The notes under the pieces were generated by a model. The model did no database searches, was not told where the DNA came from, and saw nothing but the letters and a program-made list of their open reading frames with translations. A program made the position numbers and the translations under genes. A stretch of DNA of 64,000 nt from Solen grandis (Eukaryota; Mollusca; Bivalvia; Adapedonta; Solenidae): the NCBI GenBank assembly GCA_021229015.1, contig CM037782.1, positions 57,471,518-57,535,517 of the forward strand, given 5' to 3'. This document shows, piece after piece, positions 34,332-46,281 of this stretch. Position 1 is the first letter of the stretch. Every line of letters starts with the position of its first letter.

Positions 34332-36614
34332 TGCTGGTGTTAGGATTAGGTTCAAAATGTCAGGTTCAGACCAAAGATAAAGGAACAACAATTGAGAAAA
34401 ATCTCAATCTCTATATCATTACAGCTAGTTATGAGTTTAGGGATATCTTAATCGAAAGTTTTTCATGAAACGCAGGTCAGGTTGCAGATTTATCATAGAA
34501 ATAAAAATATTTCGTTTCTAAATGCCTTTTCAGGCTAGTGCTAATATAGTGAGAGAAGTTTTGCGAAGTGTCGATCTGTCATTGACAGCCCTCCACATCC
34601 GGACAATGTGTTGATTAAACCCTCTGTAAATGTATTATTTTAGCTGGATTAAACACGGGTTGGCATGGTATCCGGAAATCAGAACAACTCTCTGCGATAA
34701 ACGCTACGTCAACATTATCGTCTTGAGACGGAATTACCCGAGGGTTTCCGATTGGGTACTGATATGTTGATTGGTCCGCTCTGGCTCTTGATAGTTCAAG
34801 AATGCCGTCTCACGTTGATTTCAAGGTATTTTATTGGTATCAATTTCAGATGGGTAAAAACAGGTTGCAATGAAAGGTGTTTCACTTTAAAGGTGTCTAC
34901 AGTTATACATTGGTAATATTAGATTGCAACTTCTTTAAAGCGGTGAAACTGAGTATTAATCAGAGGGTAAATGGAGTCAATTGAATAATTCTACTGGTGT
35001 ACGGTTCTTTGTGTTTTAGCATTTGCTCGTTTGATAGAATTAGCGCTTTGTTCTCGGTATTTTAGAGCTTCTGAAGTAACTGCAGATGTTTCATCTCCAA
35101 TTGAAACCCTTAAGAAGGTCTAAAACCAGCCTTGTTGTCTTTCACTTTTTTTTTCCGATTCAGAGTTCATATAACTCTAGGACATGTGTTATCTTGTTCA
35201 TCAGCGGCTTTTGTAATGCCAACACCTAAATCTAGATTTGTCTTGTCTGATTTTTTATATCTTTGATTTCTTTGATGTGATCAGATAAACAAAACGTACA
35301 CACAATTTGGGTCAGATGAGCGTGCAGCGGAACCTCTGTAGTCTAACTTTTCCACCTGTCCATGCCTGCATGAAGCTGATTAGCATTCCACCTGTCTCCT
35401 GTATAAGGACAGTGGGTATGATGACCCAGTATCTGGTTTAATCTGGTCTGCTGTGACGTAGTGACCTAGAACTGTTAATATGGTTGCCCTTTCGAAACAT
35501 GTCTCGTACGTACGATACATACTTGAATATTTTCTACAAGGGAACCCAATTTGTAAGGGATAAACAAAAAGGTTAAAAAAGGTGCTAAACCAGAGTTTCC
35601 ACCTTTGAGTCATTTATCTCCTCATCTGTGACTGTAGCTTCAAAAGCCACGTGATATTGATTCGTCCATTTCTTTCCAAGTATAAGGTATAACAGTTTCC
35701 TACGGGTACGGGACATACATTATATTTCCGTCGCCCTCGAGTCCTTGTTCTGATTTATTAATAGATATATATTGATATTGATTACGCGGTAGTGTTAGAT
35801 ATCAAAATAGAGTATTCTGGTTAATTGTTTTCACTCTAACTTCCACATATATATTTTATCTTGTTCGAACAAAGATACCATGTACATTGTATTTTGTCGA
35901 TAATACTAGAACCATGTATACGGAAAATCATAAGTTGTGATTTTATAATATTTAATTCATGCGTATTACCAACGTTTGAGATCACGTGATCGGGATTAAT
36001 ATCCCAATGACTTTAATACTGTTAGTCGGATGTTAAACCGATGCAAAGAAACAGGAAATTTACAATCATCGATCGGCGGTTAAAAGATGTATGGTAATTT
36101 TTTCACCACATGGGGCTTTAGTCATAATTTTGACATATGCAAGTAGTATAAATCGAGATGCAGGTTGATCAGGCTTTAAACTGACTAAAACTGTTCAGTT
36201 GTTGCTTTTGTTTAGATTTGCATGGTATTACGCGAAGAACTGAGTTAGCGTGTTAGAAGGTAAATCAATATAGGAACGTCCATTGTCAGTCATACTTAAT
36301 GAAATTACACAGAACAGTAGCGAGCCTTAATAGTGTAATGAACTACGTAAGTGTAGACAAATTAGTACGAAATGTTTATACTTTATTGGTATTTAATACA
36401 CTTGGTGTACTTTTTTTTACGTGAATTAAACTTTATTTTATTTTACCACATGTAGGTGAATTACTAATTTGCTGTCTACTAGCTCAACCCTGGAATCATA
36501 AAGAGGGTTCTAAGAACTTGTTTGCTACTTGACATTAAACATAAGTTTAAACCTAAAGTGATGGCACGTCAACTACCTTATCCACTTGCCCACGAATGTC
36601 TATGAAAGACCCTC
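34332..36614. other. intron-like sequence, no recognised gene
   Basis: No repeat family or supported exon. The 77-aa minus frame at 35380-35613 lacks context. Confidence 0.4.
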
Positions 36615-36857
36615 TTAACCCTTTCCCTCATAGAGGACACCATGAAAAGACCTATGCGAACAGCATAAAACCAGATCAGCCTGCGAGTAACTCGCAGGCT
36701 GATAATGGTTTTATGCTGTTCGCTGCTCCTCAGTGGTCTGGAAATGAGGATTTTGTAATTAAATTTGGTAAGGTTTAACTGTGGTTTTCTGCAGATCAGG
36801 CTTTATGTGATACCTACTGAGTGCGTCAAAATGAGTCTATATGAGGGAAAGGGTTAA
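36615..36857 (+). mobile_element. TTAA-flanked hairpin MITE, copy 4
   Basis: Full-length copy differing from copy 3 by few substitutions and one inserted base in the hairpin (GATAATGG for GATCAGG). The 60-aa frame at 36596-36778 is MITE translation; the same peptide-like string (NPFPHRGH-EKTYANSIKPDQ) arises from copy 1. Confidence 0.95.
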
Positions 36858-38315
36858 ATAAACGTAGCCAAACCTGTCTTAAGCGGTCAGTCAATGGAAC
36901 AAGAGGAAGTGACCGCTTAACAGAGGTGGTGCCTAAATGAAGGTTAAATATATAATAAAATGTATAATAAAATATTTAAATTACCGCTAAATGCAGGTTG
37001 ACCGCTTAACACAGATGACCACTAATACAGGTTCAACTGTATATATAGGAACATATGTATGACATCTTCGAGAAATATTTGAACTTAACAAACAACCAGG
37101 GCAACTTACAAAATGTACCACACGTTGGGTTCTGCAATATATTTTGCCAGCGGGATATGCAAGAATGCATGATACAAATCTTTATCTATTCCTGGCGCCA
37201 ACTCTCTGTTTAGTTCCAGTTTCAAAAATTCAAGAGCACTACCTTGCCTATCAAGAACCCCGGGGTCAGGTGTTATGAAGATACATTTACCTGATCCAGG
37301 TATCCAAAACCAATAACGTTAAATCGTAAGAGAAAAATTGATACACTTCAGACAAAAAAAAAGAGAATAAAACATACATTTCCATAAGGAAAAGGTTCAG
37401 ATATTTTCTATAAATCTTATCTGTTAAGACGACTTGGAGCACGTTGCACTATTCTTGCAAATGTCCACGATTTTTAAGTAGTCAGAGAAGTTGACCCTGG
37501 AGCGGGGGTGGAGGGCTTGTGTCGAGAGTTTGCCGAATATGTATAAAACTTCTTGCCGTTCAGGAGAATTATAATGAAGTCCCAGCACATGGCCTGTGTG
37601 ACTGGATACCACCTCATCATGTTGATATGTCTGAAATACTGTATTTGGGACGAAAAACCAAACAAACAAATACTTTTTTTTAAAGAAACGTAACATGTTA
37701 AATTTATAGTTGCGTCTCAAACTAGTACGATATTGTTCTCTGCAACTGAACTAATTACATTGAAGCCTTAAAACAAAGACAAAAAAAAAATGTTTAAAAT
37801 GAAAAATATTGATTTCATGAAGGGTCATATTTATACTTCTCTATAGATTGCATACCGCTACAGGCGAGTAAGCGAGTTCATTAACACGATCGATTTTTTT
37901 TTGATTTTTTTTTTTTTGGGGGGGGGTAGGTCTTTGAATTTAATTTCATTGGTTCTCTTGCGGTAGATAAACGCCAAGAAAAAATATCACATTCCAATAA
38001 AGTAAATAATGTATTATTCTTATCTGTGTATAAAAATACACACACCAGTTGGTGAAACGTATCTGAAATATCTACCTGTTGCACACGTGTTTGAACGGTA
38101 AATGCCTAATTTGATTTAATCTTTCACACTTTTTTATATTCATTTTAGAGTTCTTATATATCAGATTATATTTTAATACGAATATTCAGATTATAAGAGA
38201 GAGAGCGAGAGAGAAGACGAAAATCAAAACCTCATTCGGTTAAAAATATGCAAACCAAAGTGTCAGTCATTACAACTTATTAATTCTAAATTGTCAATTA
38301 TGAAGAACAGTTTTT
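36858..38315. other. no recognised gene
   Basis: Contains a small inverted motif GACCGCTTAA / TTAAGCGGTC (36895-37020) and a T/G run at 37893-37926. Overlapping minus frames at 37424-37720 are in conflicting frames and not supported. Confidence 0.4.
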
Positions 38316-38440
38316 CACTCATGGTCCAGTGGTGGTACACATTTACTGCGGACCTTTCGGTTGTGGATATGTGGGCATGATTCTCAGCCTCTCCAAGCGC
38401 AAAATACTGGTCCAATCCAGAAACTGTAAGAATGAGATAC
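38316..38440 (+). mobile_element. SINE, same body as at 20957
   Basis: A-box-like CATGGTCCAGTGGTGGTA (38319-38336), then body AGCGCAAAATACTGGTCCAATCCAGAAACTG (about 38396-38428) matching the 20957 SINE. The open frames of both strands (38263-38517, 38329-38535) cross it and are not genes. Confidence 0.7.
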
Positions 38441-40845
38441 AAGCATTTGTTTTCCACGCTACGTATATGTTCTTTTTCATGCTCAAGAGAAAATTTAATT
38501 TCCAGCCAATGTTTCATGAAATGAAGCTCAAATAGCCGCTATTTTTTTCAAAGACCAAGATACAGTACAAATTTCCTTTCATTTTACTCGGTCAACAAGC
38601 AACTCATTAAATCCCCTATTCCATGCACTAATATTTAAATCTAATTTCTGTAGCTTGCAATAGCAGATGCTGAAACAAATTGTTCCTATGGCAACCGGCT
38701 TATTTAGATTTGATTTGCAAAACAAAATAAACGAAAATAAGATAACAAGCGTAAGTTTCATGCCGAAGAAGTTGGCTCAGAAATTGCCGGCCATGCTCCT
38801 ACACATGCTAGGATTACGCACGTTGTTGGAGGCTTAAATTCAGCTCTAGACGTTTTAAGTCTGAAAGACTTCCGTCAGTAAACAAACGTAAGACTGTCTA
38901 AATAACCGCATCGATCGGCAATAGCTGTTGGTCTGAAAGAGTGGGCTTCGTCAGTAACATACTTAGCACCCTGTCATCCAGGTTTACATTTCTCTGAGTA
39001 ATGGCCAATTCAGGGCCATAGTAATGAGACGAGTGCAATTGAAGCCGTCATGAAGGGTCTGTATTTACGGGCATAATAACATTGGATTAATTCTAAAAAT
39101 GGAAATATTTGCTAGTCATGGAGAAAAATAATTGACTTTAAGTATTCATTTGTTAAACTTTTTAGACGCAGGGATAGGCTTCAGCTGAATACTAGGATAA
39201 CCCCGATTTAATTTTTCAGTGAGGTCGATCAACTATTTCTTAATCAATATTGGTTAATCATAAAGTGCTTAAATTGCTCATCAAAGTGGTAATTTTACCT
39301 AAGATGTTAATGTAAAATATCAAAGTGTTGACTGAATACGTTCATTGCGACGTTATAGAGACAAACAGATAGCTCATAATACAAATATCCTTTTAAAAAG
39401 ATATGCGTCAATTAGTGGGAATTAAAGGACTGGAGAATATAGAAGGTTATATATTGTACACATTACTCTCTGCAAAGAAGTCAAAATAAGCAAGTTAAAA
39501 CTCAGTATCGGTGTAAGGAAGCGAACTATAACCATCTTTTCGTTTAAGATAATAAATATAATAATAATAATAATAATATTTTTAGAGGATGACATATTTG
39601 GCAATGCCATTCTTCTATATGTTCCTCTTAACAATAATATGTTACAAATTGTAGGTATTAAAAGTGAAATATCACTAACAAATCATCAATGATGATGAAA
39701 ATTATTCAAAATATCGTCAACATATGGATGTATGTTATCAAAATGGTTTTATCATTTTATAATGTTTTTACAGAATCATTTTAAACAATTATTCATAAAT
39801 CTCACATCGAAACCGGTATCATTGCGCATCTAAGGAAAGAGTTTTGATAAATGGCCTTTATATTTCTTAAAGAGACTGTAATTAAGCCAGAATTCCTCGT
39901 CTCAATAATGACCTACCACTTTTAGACTCACCCAATTATCAAAATAAGCCTTTTTTTCTGATACAACTCCTTTGTTATCGGATAGTGATAATTAATTTGA
40001 ACATTTGATAAGGTTCTACGATTCACCTACATCGAAGGCAATTAAAAAGCATTTGATATCGTACATCAGTTGGCAAAATCAGGTTCGTATGTGAAGGAAC
40101 TCAAAGGTAACATCGTTACGCGTTGATTATAAAAGATACAACATGGAAGCTTTTTTTTTTGCTTTTTTTTTTTCGTCAGATGTGCATTATTCTATGGAGC
40201 CTATTGCTGTGTGCGGGCATGCTAAATGTATTATATATATGATTTTTATCACGGTATAATAACAATATATAATTTAACTGGACAGATAAGAAAACAGAAC
40301 ACGATTGTATAACATGCCCTTGACGTGCGTACGTGCACGCACGGGCGTGTCTGTTAATTTGCTGCTTAATATAAATATTGTATTCTTCAAGTAGACCCAG
40401 TAATGAAAAACGAATACACGCCGTTTTGCTTCGTATATCAATACTCTCCTAAACACATGCGACTCTTAGATAATCATAAATCTTTATTTTTAGAGGATAA
40501 TATATCTGGCAAAGTCATTTTACCATTTGGTCCACTTAACAAAGACATATAAAATTCAGTATGTTTTCTCTTCCACTTGTAATTATATGACTTTAATAAT
40601 GTCGCTGTGAAGGTAAAGCCCAAATCGACAAAAAAAGGCACAATTTCTGCTGACTTTGTTGTAAGTATAGTATATGAAATATTCGAATATCCTTAAAATA
40701 TTGAGTTATAGAATATTTCGAATAGAATAGTTTTACAATTACTGTGCCAATAAATTGATCTCATGGAAATAAAAGAAGGAACACATGAATGCGTGTCTGT
40801 TGTTTATTGTAAATAACACCAATTCTATTTAACCACATTGTGTAT
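38441..40845. other. no recognised gene
   Basis: AT-rich with an (ATA)n tract at 39553-39575 and T-runs at 40152-40173. No coding support. Confidence 0.4.
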
Positions 40846-40950
40846 AGGTTAATGTTTGTTATCGAGGGTTTAACAAATTAAACCGCTCAAGCTCGGCGTA
40901 GCCGAGGGAGCGGTTTAACTTGTTAAACCCTCAATAACAAACATTAACCT
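40846..40950. repeat. 105-bp near-perfect palindrome
   Basis: Arms of about 43 bp (AGGTTAATGTTTGTTATCGA... and ...TCAATAACAAACATTAACCT) enclose GCTCGGCGTAGCCGAGG, which holds its own small palindrome (CTCGGCGTAGCCGAG). Only a handful of mismatches. It would extrude or fold as one long hairpin. Sequence after it (GGTTTAACGAGTTCAACC, 41052-41069) repeats part of the GGTTTAAC motif. Likely a palindromic MITE. Confidence 0.9.
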
Positions 40951-41199
40951 TGTTAATGTATGGAATTATGTTTTGACGTTACTATCCAAGTCCACCTCTA
41001 CACGCATGCGCACAAAAATTGGTCGTATATACTAGGTTATCCATTAAACCAAGTGGTTTAACGAGTTCAACCGATCGAATTTTTAAAAAAATACTGCAAT
41101 CTCATTGGTCAAAATATAATTTCATGCATTAATTGTATTTAATCAACTTATCTCTCCACTATACAGGGCTATCAATGAGAGGTTGTTGTTTTTTTTTTG

Positions 41200-41275
41200 C
41201 CTCATTTCATGACCTACCCAGACGCAAGGTACTGGTTCAACCCAGGAATCGTCGAGTTGTAAGACCTTCCTTTAC
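41200..41275 (+). mobile_element. SINE body fragment
   Basis: ACGCAAGGTACTGGTTCAACCCAGGAATC matches the body of the 20957 and 38316 SINEs. No head or tail. It lies 80 bp upstream of the next exon. Confidence 0.6.
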
Positions 41276-41354
41276 TAATGATATAAAGAGTAATAAGTTT
41301 AAATATAAGATTATACCAAATTTTGATCGTTATACATTGTTTTATCCACTTCAG

Positions 41355-41546
41355 TGGAGAGGAGGATGCCGAGGCACCGGAACCAGTGGATAACAACAAT
41401 CAGAAGTCCACAAAACACGTGACCATAACCGTGACGGACACGTCGGAGGATGGTTCCTCCTCAACAGATGACCATCAGGTCCACCCCGCCCCTGCCGGGC
41501 ACCAGGATGCCGGGGACGGAGACTGGCCAATCAAACGATCTCAAAG
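41355..41546 (+). CDS. acidic, disordered internal exon of the unnamed phase-2 gene (64 codons)
   Basis: Acceptor TTTATCCACTTCAG and donor CTCAAAG|GTGAGA bound 192 nt of distinctly GC-rich sequence. The first T completes the AG left by the 24241 donor (AGT, Ser), giving QLQ-S-GEEDAEAPEPVDNN. The rest (THVTIT-like KHVTITVTDTSEDGSSSTDD, HQVHPAPAGHQDAGDGDWPI, KRSQ) is acidic, Ser/Asp-rich and probably disordered, ending in a basic KR. It ends phase 2. Matching phase, good splice sites and composition make this the best-supported exon besides 23777-24241. The intron to the left would be 17.1 kb. Function unknown. Confidence 0.75.
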
Positions 41547-43100
41547 GTGAGACATTTCATTTATAGCCTGTTTAGCATTCGATTAGTAAAAGAAGAGTAA
41601 CAATGGTTGACCGTGTTGTTTATGGGCGGTAATACTCCAAACTGGAGCAGATGTATGTAGGTCATTTGGCTTCCCAAATAAAAAAAAAAATGAAAAACCT
41701 AGAGGCAACTAATTTCTTCTTAAGATAAATATCAGTATTAATTTTACATTTGTATATCATTTTTCAACAGGAATTATGTTTGATTTTCATTTTTTTTTCT
41801 GAGACAAAATGCTCACTTTGGTTTAAGCTTAATGGCGTAAGTGTGTATGCCGGGGAAAGATTATACAGTATTGGAAAACATGGAACTCTTACAGAATAAA
41901 ATTATTAACCTTATCTTAATAGTACCCCGCCCATCCTGTTTAACAACGGCAGTTTATTCTATGAATGATTTTCTTTGTTACGGAAGAAAAAAATGTGAAT
42001 TCATGTATGGATGACTTTTACTTATATTCAATAAGCTCCTTAGTTATCTACAAGCCATGGCGGCTAATAAGTACTTTTGAAGTACATGTATTTTGATATT
42101 CAACTTGAAATCCGGGGCTGTATTGTTCATTCTATTGCGAGAACAGATCAATACTTTGATGCTTATTTGGAAATTAACACGTTGTTACCGTTGATTCTGG
42201 TGCCGTATGGCTATTTTATCATTACTGGGAATAACAAATAATGACAGAGATCAACCATGAAATCAGAGTTTTAGAAATATCTCCAGTCTTTCGCTGTATT
42301 TCTGTTAGAGGACGTTATACCGACAGGACTCAATTACGGTCTCCGATGTTGCTTATTACTAAGATTTACCTTGTAATCTCTGTGGACATTCCATGGTTGA
42401 GCCCAATTATTCAGTGTATACTTGGTCGCACATTTCTATCTTCTAGTCTGTGTTTTTGTGTGTTTGTTTATATTCTAAGCAATTCATGGCAGTTTCGTCA
42501 GCTTTCTGGTTTTGACATACTACAGGAAACGGCTGCAGCCCTCTAGACATCATCGGAACCCACGCTTGTTCAGTACGCGTTTCTTCTTAATCGACCGTGG
42601 GTTATTTGATTAGCTAAACTTCGCACTTATGAATTATCAATTAGGCATTTCATTTGATTCGTGGTGGATACAGTACAGATCATTTTACCCATGAAACAGA
42701 GCATAACATGTAGATCGGAATTTGAAAGTCAGCTTTTTTCACTTCAATGAATATGTTTCAAAATACAACGCGTGGTTTCATTTGTCAGCAAGAAACTGAT
42801 TGATAATCATGGAAACGAAGTTTTTGCCAGTCGAAAATTCCTTGGTATATACATAGTGATAACGGAATATAATCATATCGTGGGTTCCGACGATGCCCTC
42901 CAGGTGGCTTATGGCAGATCGGTTGTTCCACCCGGGTTTCAAATTATGATAATACAGCCAAACAACTTACTGAGGGCTAAAGCTTTTGCCAGAGTACATA
43001 TATTGTTGTGTTTGCCCACGACGTAAAGAAATGATAAAAAAAAAGTATTTATGCCGTACATTGCCATTACAGTAATGATTTTTATTATTTCAATATACAG
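41547..43100. other. intron, no further exon recognised
   Basis: The 101-aa frame at 42241-42546 is hydrophobic but has no acceptor or donor in phase. The 84-aa frame at 42772-43026 likewise. Confidence 0.4.
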
Positions 43101-43115
43101 GAAACCACCCATTCT
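43101..43115 (+). CDS. candidate 15-nt microexon, phase 2-2
   Basis: TTATTATTTCAATATACAG precedes GAAACCACCCATTCT, followed by GTAAGAG. The first G completes AG from the 41546 donor (AGG, Arg), giving SQ-R-KPPI and leaving CT. It is symmetric and keeps the frame whether included or skipped. A 15-nt exon cannot be proved by sequence alone; the good acceptor, donor and phase are the only evidence. Confidence 0.35.
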
Positions 43116-44028
43116 GTAAGAGTCTTATCATACCTCCTGGGATTCAATTATCATGCTCTGTGGGTATTCTAAGGAGATAATATTTACTGGGATTCCTTCT
43201 TTGATGACTTACATAGCTAGCAAGGTTTTGTAATACAATATAATGGACCTAATGCCAAGCATGTACTTTGCTGTTCTCAGTCTTCCACGAGCGAGACGTA
43301 TGATGCGGCTAATGGGGATATATCATAATGCATATATTTTGCACACAACAGACCAGGGTAATAAAATGTGGACGACTTAAGTTAGAAGTAAAATGGAGTC
43401 ATGCATATCTTGCAAAACAGATAGCTATTCATAACTCTAATGTATCCGGTTCTGTTACTTCAACTATTTCACTAAAGCCTCTCTAATCCGGGTTACCTGG
43501 TATTTTTGGACTAAATGATCCTCGTTGTTTTTATCCGACACTTTAATTCCATTTTGACATATGATTTTGGCTAGGCATCAAGTATGTTCGTACTTTGTGA
43601 ATCTCTATCAAGACGTTTGGGTACGTAAGGACGTCAGGGCGGATGATGCGTGATGAGGCAAACAGTAAACAGCGTATCCGTACGCCTGGCTAGACTGAGA
43701 AAATGATGTATGCGGTTAGACAAGTAAGGGTTCTCTTTCTGACGGAACGCCATCATAATATTATTAACATCAAGACTTGAGAAATAACAGAACAAAGGGG
43801 AAATTGGTATCTTTCTCTTTAATTCATCAATGTCTAGTTTGTTTTGAAAGTGATTTATTTTATTATGACCGTTGTGATAAAACTATTTTTGTATAATGTA
43901 ATCCTCCCAGTATTTTTTAACAATAGTTCAATGCAAATCTATTTTGGAGTTGTTGATTTTTTTATTTAAACGGAACTACGATTGAAAATTGTACTGATTT
44001 TATCCTTCGAGGAGTAAGCATGGAACGA

Positions 44029-44065
<37 letters not shown>
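44029..44065. repeat. (ATT)n microsatellite
   Basis: About twelve ATT units, 70 bp left of the 39-bp satellite. Confidence 0.95.
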
Positions 44066-44137
44066 GCTCGCTAATATTCCTTTCATGTTCGGGTCCTCTA
44101 GCTTCAGCTAGGTAACATTTACTTGAATCATTCAAGT

Positions 44138-45057
44138 GTCTACGGTGTAATACTGCAATGTGGCATCATGACACGTGTCTACGGTGTTATACTGCAATGT
44201 GGCATCATGACACGTGTCTACGGTGTTATATTGCAGTGTGGCATCATGACGCGTGTCTACTCTGTTATACTGCAGTGTGGCATCATGACACGTGTCTACG
44301 GTGTTATACTGCAATGTGGCATCATGACACCTGTCTACGGTGTTATACTGCAGTGTGGCATCATGACGCATGTCTACGGTGTTATACTGCAGTGTGGCAT
44401 TATGACACCTGTCTACGGTGTTATACTGCAGTGTGGCATCATGACGCATGTCTACGGTGTTATACTGCAGTGTGGCATCATGACGCGTGTCTACGGTGTT
44501 ATACTGCAGTGTGGCATCATGACGCATGTCTACGGTGTTATACTGCAGTGTGGCATCATGACACGTGTCTACGGTGTTATACTGCAGTGTGGCATCATGA
44601 CGCATGTCTACGGTGTTATATTGCAGTATGGCATCATGACGCATGTCTACGGTGTTATACTGCAGTGTGACATCATGACGCATGTCTACGGTGTTATACT
44701 GCAGTGTAGCATCATGACGCGTGTCTACGGTGTTATACTGCAGTGTGGCATCATGACACGTGTCTACGGTGTTATACTGCAGTGTGGCATCATGACACGT
44801 GTCTACGGTGTTATACTGCAGTGTGGCATCATGACGCATGTCTACGGTGTTATACTGCAGTGTAGCATCATGACGCATGTCTACGGTGTTATACTGCAGT
44901 GTAGCATCATGACGCGTGTCTACGGTGTTATACTGCAGTGTGGCATTATGACACGTGTCTACGGTGTTATACTGCAGTGTGGCATCATGACACATGTCTA
45001 CAGTGTTATACTGCAGTGTGACATCATGACACCTGTCTACGGTGTTATACTGCAGTT
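44138..45057. repeat. 39-bp satellite array, about 23.5 copies
   Basis: The unit GTCTACGGTGTTATACTGCA-GTGTGGCATCATGACACGT is repeated with a strict 39-bp period from 44138; variation is mostly ACACGT/ACGCAT/ACGCGT/ACACCT. Since 39 is divisible by 3 and the unit has no stop in several frames, open frames of 328 aa (plus) and 329 aa (minus) result; they are not genes. The subsequences TGTCTACGGTG, CAGTGTGGCA and GTGTGGCATCATG match the body of the SINE at 6589-6886. Confidence 0.97.
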
Positions 45058-45222
45058 TAAAATTCCAAATGTTTTCGACAGGAATCATACATGCCAAGAA
45101 ATACCCTAAAAACGATGACAAGTTCGCCGTGGTGACATAAAGACAGTTACTTTTGAAAGTGCAAAACCCTAATCAGCATGTAGAACATTATCAGTCTGAT
45201 ATTGGTTTGAACCGATAACCTA

Positions 45223-45489
45223 TCAGTCCAGACTATCAGCAATCTGTACGAGCAACATACGCGTATGCAAGAACAGTTTCAGTTTCGAAAAGGTCCTGAA
45301 GGTCTTTTGTTGGAGACCAGTAATATTTTCTGCGTTTTCTTTCTCAAATACATTGAAATGGGTGACTGATGTTTGCCGCGAAATGCTTCGTTCGCAGCGC
45401 TGATGGAAAAATGCTTTGTGGTTACTGGCCTCTGTTAAATTTAAAACAACAATACGTTTTGAAACACATTGCAATGATAAGTTAATCAT
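45223..45489 (-). CDS. small unrecognised open frame, 88 aa
   Basis: ATG-initiated minus-strand frame with balanced composition: begins MINLSLQCVSKRIVVLNLTE, contains HQRCERSISRQTSVTHFNVF and ends LLVQIADSLD. No domain recognised, no splice or polyA evidence, weak start context (TTAATG). Could be a relic or chance. Confidence 0.2.
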   Translation of the reverse strand: MINLSLQCVSKRIVVLNLTEASNHKAFFHQRCERSISRQTSVTHFNVFEKENAENITGLQQKTFRTFSKLKLFLHTRMLLVQIADSLD

Positions 45490-45813
45490 TAAATTAATTA
45501 GCCAAACACAAACTAGCCCAGTAGTTTATATTGAGCATGTGACAGAACTATGAATATATCTACATAATAATGTGCAAAACAGTGTTATTGTCATCTCTTA
45601 ATTAATTATTCAATAGTAATTATATCATGATGCATTATGATGTTTGGTTATCCTGTCTAGAACGTGCTACTCGGTTGTTGTCACAACAAGATGAAATAAT
45701 CAAGATAATTTGACCGCAAGGTGTATATCATTCATCATAACAAACGACTGTTCTACTAGGGAATGAACAGCACTTACGAAAAGAAATATGAGGAAAAAAT
45801 GAATAGTTTATTA

Positions 45814-46274
45814 TGGTAGCATATTTCTGCCAGCCACTTATCCACTTAGCTATGTTGAAACTTTTCTGAAAAATTGTCACATATCCAGTTAGTATCTGGC
45901 AAGTAGCAAATTTTCAAGTTATCTACTTAGGTATCTTAACAGGACTAAACTGTCTGTTAGTGCCCACTACTGCCAATCACATATTCACTTATTTTAACTG
46001 GATATCATGCCTTTTTCCAGATAATTATGTGAAAATATGCTTGTTATCCGCATAATTTAATGATTAATTAAAAAGGTGAATATCCAGTTATCTTAAGTGA
46101 ATATATGGCTGGCAGTAGTGGGCACTAACAGGCAGTTTTATTCTGTTAAGATACCTAAGAGGATAACACGAAAGTTTTCTACTTGCCAGATACTAACTGA
46201 CTATGTGACAATTTTTCAGAAAAGTTTCGACATAGCTAAGTGGAGAAGTGGCTGGCAGAAATATACCACCATTG
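45814..46274. mobile_element. foldback element, arms about 190 bp
   Basis: 45814-46005 and the reverse complement of 46076-46274 are alike over nearly all their length (shared blocks ATATTTCTGCCAGCCACTT, AACTTTTCTGAAAAATTGTC, AGTTAGTATCTGGCAAGTAG, TAGTGCCCACTACTGCCA). The loop is about 70 bp. TTTATTA lies on both sides (45807-45813, 46275-46281) and may be a TSD. The 61-aa frame at 46097-46282 is arm translation. No transposase. Confidence 0.85.
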
Positions 46275-46281
46275 TTTATTA

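Noticed and set aside
38263..38535. Overlapping 84-aa and 68-aa frames on both strands
   Set aside because: They cross a SINE whose body recurs elsewhere in the window.
41323..41550. 75-aa frame ending in TGA right after KRSQR
   Set aside because: The start lies in the intron and the stop lies in the GTGAGA donor; the exon is 41355-41546.
44123..45121. Open frames of 328 aa (plus) and 329 aa (minus), the longest ATG-type frames apart from the hAT transposase
   Set aside because: They are translations of a 39-bp satellite; the period is a multiple of 3 and the unit lacks stops, so several frames on both strands are open at once.
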